A stretch of 64,000 nt of DNA from Wansuia hejianensis (GTDB lineage Bacteria; Bacillota; Clostridia; Lachnospirales; Lachnospiraceae), in the NCBI RefSeq assembly GCF_014337215.1, contig NZ_CP060635.1, positions 62,001 through 126,000 of the forward strand, read 5' to 3'. The notes under the pieces are model-generated. The model ran no database searches and was not told where the DNA came from. It saw nothing but the letters and a program-made list of their open reading frames with translations. Shown in pieces: positions 59,483 through 64,000 of this stretch (the stretch's first letter is position 1; every line of letters starts with the position of its first letter). Made by a program: the position numbers and the translations under genes.

Positions 59483-60895
59483 ATGAACTATCGTATGGAA
59501 TCAGACTCAATCGGTACTCTGGAAATCCCTGAAGACGCATATTATGGCGTGCAGTCTTACAGGGGCATGCTGAATTTCCCCATCACAGGAACGAAGCTCC
59601 ATCCCGATTTTATTAATAATCTGGCAAAGATCAAGAAAGCGGCTGCGCTCACTAACGAGGCGGCCGGTAAGCTGGAGCGCCGGAAGGCAGAGGCGATCAT
59701 CCAGGCCTGTGACGAGATCACAGAAGGTAAGCTCCACGACGCGTTTATTGTAGACGCTATTCAGGGCGGGGCAGGGACCAGTGCCAACATGAATGCCAAT
59801 GAAGTGATTGCCAACCGCGCGCTGGAGATCCTGGGATATAAGAAAGGAGATTACAGCCATCTTCATCCCAATGACCATGTTAACATGGCACAGTCTACCA
59901 ACGACGTAATACCTACCGCTGGAAAGCTGACGGTGTTAGATCTGCTGGAGCCGCTGGAGAAGGAATTAAAGAGGCTGGAAAAAGCTTTTCTCGATAAATC
60001 CAAAGAATTTGATTCAGTTCTGAAGATGGGGCGCACGCAGCTGGAGGACGCAGTTCCCATGCGTCTGGGCCAGTCCTTCCATGCATATGCGTCGGTTACG
60101 CACAGGGATATCGAACGGATCCATGCCAGCAGGAAAGAAATGTATGTGGTGAATCTGGGCGGCACAGCGATCGGAAGCGCGATCAATGTCCCGGAGCAAT
60201 ATCTTCATCAGATCGTTCCGACCCTCAGTGAACTGACCGGATATCCGGTGGAGCAGGCCGAAGACCTGTTCGACGCCACAGAGAACCTGGACGGCTTTGT
60301 AAACGTATCCAACGCTCTGAAGACCTGCGGGGTGAACCTTTCCAAAATCTGTAATGACTTGCGTTTGTTGGGGAGCGGGCCGAAGACCGGATTCGGGGAA
60401 ATTAACCTTCCGGCAAAGCAGAACGGTTCCTCCATCATGCCTGGAAAAGTAAATCCAGTCATTCCTGAGGTAGTCACCCAGGTGGCATATCAGGTGGCGG
60501 GAGCCAACACAACCATCACGATGGCCGCGGAAGCGGGGCAGATGGAACTGAATGCGTTTGAACCGGTGATTTTCTACAATTTGTTTGGGTCCATCGCAGC
60601 ACTGACAGGAGCTGTGCAGACGCTGACGGACAATTGCGTGACCGGAATTACCGCCAACGAGAAGCGCTGCCGGGAGCTGCTGGAAGCCAGCGTGGGAATT
60701 GTGACCGCGCTGAATCCGTATATCGGATATAAAAAATCGGCGGAAATAGCGAAAAAATCTCTTAAGACCGGAATTAGCGTACGGGAGCTGGTGCTTCAGG
60801 AAAAGATTTTGTCAAAAGAAGAAATGGATGTGATATTGAATCCGTATAAGATGACTTCACCGGCAAATGAGCTGAAAGAAGCAGTTAACAGCTGA
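59483..60895 (+). CDS. aspA: Aspartate ammonia-lyase
   Basis: A 470-residue member of the fumarase/aspartase superfamily. It opens with YRMESDSIGTLEIPEDAYYGVQ as in aspartases. GAGTSANMNANEVIANRA and HPNDHVNMAQSTND are active-site blocks, and GSSIMPGKVNP (about residues 315-325) is the superfamily signature with the flexible catalytic loop. It converts aspartate to fumarate and ammonia. ATG 59483 has AGGAGG just upstream; the frame continues open to 59375 without support. The AT-rich stretch 59308-59480 before it probably holds its own promoter, but no strong consensus is seen. Confidence 0.94.
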   Translation: MNYRMESDSIGTLEIPEDAYYGVQSYRGMLNFPITGTKLHPDFINNLAKIKKAAALTNEAAGKLERRKAEAIIQACDEITEGKLHDAFIVDAIQGGAGTSANMNANEVIANRALEILGYKKGDYSHLHPNDHVNMAQSTNDVIPTAGKLTVLDLLEPLEKELKRLEKAFLDKSKEFDSVLKMGRTQLEDAVPMRLGQSFHAYASVTHRDIERIHASRKEMYVVNLGGTAIGSAINVPEQYLHQIVPTLSELTGYPVEQAEDLFDATENLDGFVNVSNALKTCGVNLSKICNDLRLLGSGPKTGFGEINLPAKQNGSSIMPGKVNPVIPEVVTQVAYQVAGANTTITMAAEAGQMELNAFEPVIFYNLFGSIAALTGAVQTLTDNCVTGITANEKRCRELLEASVGIVTALNPYIGYKKSAEIAKKSLKTGISVRELVLQEKILSKEEMDVILNPYKMTSPANELKEAVNS

Positions 60896-60925
60896 ATTTA
60901 TTAAATATCTACACGATGACTCGTT

Positions 60926-60976
60926 AACAGGCGGGCTGTTGTTCTCAGGGCAGGGGACGGCGGCCCGCCTGTTTTA
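60926..60976 (+). terminator. Terminator after aspA
   Basis: AACAGGCGGGC (60926-60936) pairs with GCCCGCCTGTT (60963-60973), followed by TTT. The 26-base loop is long, but the stem is strong. Confidence 0.75.
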
Positions 60977-61049
60977 TATGGACTTTGTAAAGGATAACTT
61001 CCGTTCAGGTATAGCTCAAAATCCTACTGCGATCATCATGTTAAGCTGA

Positions 61050-61985
61050 TTATAGATTTTCTGTCAGCTTCATATCTGAAAAGTATTCTAACAGATCACG
61101 TATGAATAGCTGCGTGTCTGAGATTTCGTCTTTTGTTCCAATCCACTTTATGTATATTACGCTTTCGGTTCCTGCTACAATCCGGGAATCCAGGTAGGGG
61201 CAGTTCCTGCCGATGAAGAAGCCGTCTGCCAGGATGGCCTGGTTGTCCTGCTGGATATTCAGGGCCAGGTCTGAAGCGTTATCCACATAGATGGAGATGT
61301 TTGGTTCGATTCCCAGAGGAGCGTACAGGTTTCGGGAAAAATCGACCTGATCTGAACCACGGGAGGGGGAACGGACCAACAGCTGCTGGCTGGCCAGGTC
61401 TTCCAGTGTGAGGCAGCTTTTCCGGCTAAGAGGATTTGTCTTCAAAAAATAAAGCATCAGCGGTCCGCGCAGCAAGGGGATGGCTTCTATGAAGGAATGC
61501 TTTTTCCCAATACCCTCAAAATCCAGGATGATATCACATTCGTGGGCTTCCATTTTCTGTGTGAGGGAATAATTAAAGTCCCTGAACACATTGATTTCAA
61601 AATCAGGATGTACCTGCATGAATTCCCGGATGAAAGGGAGGAGCTCAGGCATGATATCCATGCCGTCGTTGATACCGATGGTAATGGGATGGGATTTTCC
61701 CTCCTGGATCTTGTATGCCCCCATGATGGCGTCTTCATATTGTTCGAAAATTGTCTTTAATTTCTCATAGAGATTCCTTCCGGCCGGTGTTGGGGTAACT
61801 TTTACGGTATTTCGCACAAAAAGCTGGATTCCAAGCGTGTTTTCCATAGATTGTATATTACGGCTGAGCGTAGATTGGGTCACAAAGCATTCTTTTGCGG
61901 CCTTTGTATAATTCAGATGCTCACAAAGTGCCAGAAATTCTTTGATCTGATAGAGGCTGAAATTTAAGTATTCATTATAACGCAT
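61050..61985 (-). CDS. LysR-family transcriptional regulator
   Basis: A 311-residue regulator of normal length. The N-terminal winged helix is YQIKEFLALCEHLNYTKAAKECFVTQSTLSRNIQSMENTLG. The effector domain follows with PITIGINDGMDIMPELLPFIREF and LASQQLLVRSPSRG. LysR proteins usually activate a divergent operon in response to a pathway intermediate. The divergent target here is the symporter at 62271, with a 285-base intergenic region between them that contains a palindrome. Confidence 0.92.
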   Translation of the reverse strand: MRYNEYLNFSLYQIKEFLALCEHLNYTKAAKECFVTQSTLSRNIQSMENTLGIQLFVRNTVKVTPTPAGRNLYEKLKTIFEQYEDAIMGAYKIQEGKSHPITIGINDGMDIMPELLPFIREFMQVHPDFEINVFRDFNYSLTQKMEAHECDIILDFEGIGKKHSFIEAIPLLRGPLMLYFLKTNPLSRKSCLTLEDLASQQLLVRSPSRGSDQVDFSRNLYAPLGIEPNISIYVDNASDLALNIQQDNQAILADGFFIGRNCPYLDSRIVAGTESVIYIKWIGTKDEISDTQLFIRDLLEYFSDMKLTENL

Positions 61986-62177
61986 TTGTACACTCCTAAT
62001 TATCAGAAAACGATGGGGGAAGTATTATAAAATTATAATAACACAGGTTTCCGCCATTTGTAATTCACGTATGCAGATCTGCTTATGAAATTTAAGAATA
62101 AGTTCATGCGGCTTTTGCGTTTCCTGTCCGGATCTGCATGGTAGCGGATGCAAAGCGCTGAGAGAGTCTTATGATAT

Positions 62178-62187
62178 TTATGCATAA
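62178..62187. promoter_or_regulatory. Palindrome TTATGCATAA, candidate LysR-type site
   Basis: A perfect ten-base palindrome within a slightly longer imperfect one, about 85-95 bases before the symporter start codon in the divergent region. LysR sites usually have a T-N11-A core, so this is a candidate only. Confidence 0.35.
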
Positions 62188-62270
62188 GTTTATTCTGACG
62201 ACTCATTTCAAATTCAGAAAACTTTGAGCTATGATTGGAATATGAAAAAAATATGAGTGGAGGGAAAACA

Positions 62271-63611
62271 ATGAAACAAAGAAGCAAGAAGTTTATTTAT
62301 CTTTACGGTCTTGCTGATGGAACGCTGGCAATGATTCCGACGATCTATAATTCATACTGGTCGTTGTTTCTGACTTCCGCAGCCGGACTTTCGGCTACCG
62401 GAAATGCCACTGTGCTTTCCATCATAGGTATTGCAGACGTACTTTCCATCCTGCTGGTATCCTTCCTGGTGCAGAAGTGCAACCTGAAGTTCGGGAAGTT
62501 CCGTTTCTGGGTGCTGCTGGGAGGTATCGGGGCTGCGGTGACGCGTGTGCTGGCGTTTACTCCGCTGATGCTGGGATCTGTAGCCTATTTTGCAATCATG
62601 GCCGTGATTTCTTCATCGCTTTACAATCTGGCTTATTGTGCTTATATGGGCATGGTTCCTCTGATTGCAGACAGCCAGGAGGACCGGATGACAACTGTTA
62701 CGGCTCAGCAGCAGTGTGTGGCAATTACGTCTATCGTTGTCAGCCTGATCAGTGTGGCAGTAATTCAGAACGTGGGCTATTGGGCGCTGAGCGCAATAGC
62801 GGCAGTGGCGATTGTTGCGTCGGTCATTCCCATGTACTTTGCTACGAAGGATGTGGATGTCTATAAGCCGGCAGAGAAGATGACGCAGGCAGAAAAAGAG
62901 GCCCAGCCTTCTGTCTGGGATATGATCCGTCTTCTGGCAAATGTTCCGATGCTGATGTATCTGCTGGGTTCCATCTGTAAAATAGTAGGCTCCATCGGGC
63001 TGGCGATGCTGGTTTCCTACTATTATACATACGCATACGGAGATATGAGCATGCTGACGGTTTATCTGACCCTGAGCACGGTACTTCAGCTGGTGGGCGC
63101 TTCGCTGGCTCCATTTGTGAATAAGCTGGTAAAAGGAAACCGTAATACATTTGCCGCCGGCATGGTCATATACGCTGCATTTCTGGCGCTGGCATGGGCG
63201 TTCGGAAGCCACAGCGCGATTTTCTTCACCGTCTGCCTGTCGGTAGGATACATGGGGTGGGCGATCACCCATACGGCTGATGCGGCTTACTATTCTTACA
63301 TCGGCGATTATGTGGAATATAAGCATAAAAAGAATATCCAGCCATTCCTGATGTCCATGCTTTCCATGGTTATCAAGATCGGTATTGTGGTTTCTAATCT
63401 GGTAGTGGGCTGGGGACTGGTAGCAGTCGGGTTTGATGCAGCCAATGTGACGGAGACTGCCAAGACCGGTATTATGAATCTGACGGTTCTCATGCCGATG
63501 GTGATTATGATTATCGGCGCCGTTATCACTCTGTTAAGTCCGCTGAGCGATAAGAGGGTGCGGACTATAAAGGCAGAGCTTGAGAAAAGGCACGCGGGAG
63601 AGCAGGCTTAA
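62271..63611 (+). CDS. GPH-family (glycoside-pentoside-hexuronide) cation symporter / MFS protein
   Basis: A 446-residue permease with 12 helices. Typical GPH blocks are LYGLADGTLAMIPTIYNSYW in helix 1, FRFWVLLGGIGAAVTRVLAF, LAYCAYMGMVPLIADSQEDRMTT and AITHTADAAYYSYIGDYVEYK. ATG 62271 is chosen because GGAGGG lies six bases upstream, while the frame opens at 62235. It imports a glycoside, sugar acid or similar solute with a cation. The next gene is a UroD-family protein, so a methoxylated or glycosylated substrate is conceivable. Confidence 0.85.
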   Translation: MKQRSKKFIYLYGLADGTLAMIPTIYNSYWSLFLTSAAGLSATGNATVLSIIGIADVLSILLVSFLVQKCNLKFGKFRFWVLLGGIGAAVTRVLAFTPLMLGSVAYFAIMAVISSSLYNLAYCAYMGMVPLIADSQEDRMTTVTAQQQCVAITSIVVSLISVAVIQNVGYWALSAIAAVAIVASVIPMYFATKDVDVYKPAEKMTQAEKEAQPSVWDMIRLLANVPMLMYLLGSICKIVGSIGLAMLVSYYYTYAYGDMSMLTVYLTLSTVLQLVGASLAPFVNKLVKGNRNTFAAGMVIYAAFLALAWAFGSHSAIFFTVCLSVGYMGWAITHTADAAYYSYIGDYVEYKHKKNIQPFLMSMLSMVIKIGIVVSNLVVGWGLVAVGFDAANVTETAKTGIMNLTVLMPMVIMIIGAVITLLSPLSDKRVRTIKAELEKRHAGEQA

Positions 63612-63620
63612 AGCTGCGGA

Positions 63621-63655
63621 AAAGGGCTGTTTCTGATGTGGGACAGCCCTTTTTG
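63621..63655 (+). terminator. Terminator after the symporter gene
   Basis: AAAGGGCTGT (63621-63630) pairs with ACAGCCCTTT (63643-63652) around a 12-base loop, with a run of T directly after. The next gene may be reached by read-through, since no clear promoter follows within 30 bases. Confidence 0.82.
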
Positions 63656-63685
63656 ATGACAGGCATGACAGTAAAGGAGAGAGAG

Positions 63686-64000
63686 ATGACACCCAAACAA
63701 AATTTTTTGGAAACAGTGCGCTGGGGAAAACCTGAATATCTGTGCACTGACCTGAACGGATTGAATCTAATGCTGGACCCCCTGACCGGCACTTACGATG
63801 CTGATATGAAGGATGAGTGGGGCTGTCAGTGGGGCTATGGCAATAGAGAATATAACCCGATGCCCTGTATCCTGCCGGATTGCGATGTGGTGACTGACAT
63901 CAGTCAATGGAAGGAACAGGTTACGGTTCCGGATGTGGAGGCAATAGACTATTCAGGAGTAAAAGCGGCTGCGGATCAGACAGACCGGGAACAGCTTCTG
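63686..64000 (+). CDS. Uroporphyrinogen decarboxylase-family protein (5' part, cut by window end)
   Basis: An open frame of 105 codons from ATG 63686 to the window edge; AAAGGAG lies just upstream. It starts MTPKQNFLETVRWGKPEY, like UroD-family methyltransferases, and continues with KDEWGCQWGYG and DISQWKEQVTVPDVEAIDY. The last segment matches the region interrupted by a stop codon in the broken gene at 50676-51572. It is the third gene of this family in the window and again follows a transporter gene. Confidence 0.75.
   Translation, partial: MTPKQNFLETVRWGKPEYLCTDLNGLNLMLDPLTGTYDADMKDEWGCQWGYGNREYNPMPCILPDCDVVTDISQWKEQVTVPDVEAIDYSGVKAAADQTDREQLL

Overview
The window looks like chromosome from a Gram-positive Clostridia, most likely a Lachnospiraceae gut anaerobe. 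The evidence is strong AGGAGG ribosome sites, a Trp T-box leader in front of trpEGDCFBA, a sortase B with an SPKTG substrate, a BY-kinase capsule module, VanW/VanZ/LCP proteins and a DUF5717-DUF5716 gene pair that I associate with that family from memory. No rRNA, CRISPR array or complete insertion sequence is visible.

Layout. (1) 1-10,370 is a visibly AT-rich surface-polysaccharide cassette: Wzy-like polymerase, transferases, Wzx flippase, UDP-sugar dehydrogenase and acetyltransferase. It ends with a CMP-sugar synthetase, a DRE-TIM aldolase fused to a DUF115-like domain and a KdsC-like phosphatase, which together suggest a CMP-activated keto-sugar acid made by a non-standard route. (2) At about 10,345-10,370 a truncated nucleotidyltransferase abuts a start-less VanZ remnant and base composition changes abruptly; this looks like the recombination edge of the cassette. 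(3) 10,846-15,804 is the GC-richer chain-length, BY-kinase, degenerate SGNH, LCP, sortase B and SPKTG-protein module that would control, ligate and anchor the surface polymer. (4) 16,048-26,754 is a sugar or cyclitol regulon: two Gfo/Idh/MocA oxidoreductases, two TIM-barrel isomerases, a CUT2-type ABC importer and a 693-aa LacI-type regulator. Three identical ATTTGCGCAAAT sites tie it together. The regulator carries a second ligand-binding domain that is a clear homologue of the transporter's own binding protein.

(5) 27,107-38,034 holds mixed housekeeping genes: ferredoxin-type aldo/keto reductase, ABC-2 exporter, HAD phosphatase, tRNA-Phe, PfkB kinase, B12-binding radical SAM protein, endonuclease III, a 34-aa membrane peptide, VanW protein, HypE-like protein and TrmL. 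(6) 38,121-44,958 holds an aminotransferase divergent from a three-gene operon: a large helical-repeat protein, a divergent Hsp70/actin-fold protein and a TPR-like protein, all of unknown function. (7) 45,008-51,572 holds a PucR-type regulator divergent from an MFS transporter, a uroporphyrinogen-decarboxylase-like protein, an APC permease and a broken second decarboxylase-like gene. (8) 51,815-59,307 holds a truncated Rpn nuclease, then the trp promoter, T-box and seven trp genes in compact overlapping order. (9) 59,483-64,000 holds aspA, then a LysR regulator divergent from a GPH-type symporter and a third decarboxylase-like gene cut by the window end.

The strongest candidates for something undescribed are the dual-sensor LacI regulator with its three-site regulon, the Hsp70-fold/solenoid/TPR operon, and the aldolase-based keto-acid branch of the polysaccharide cassette. 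All functional calls come from reading motifs; no database search was run.
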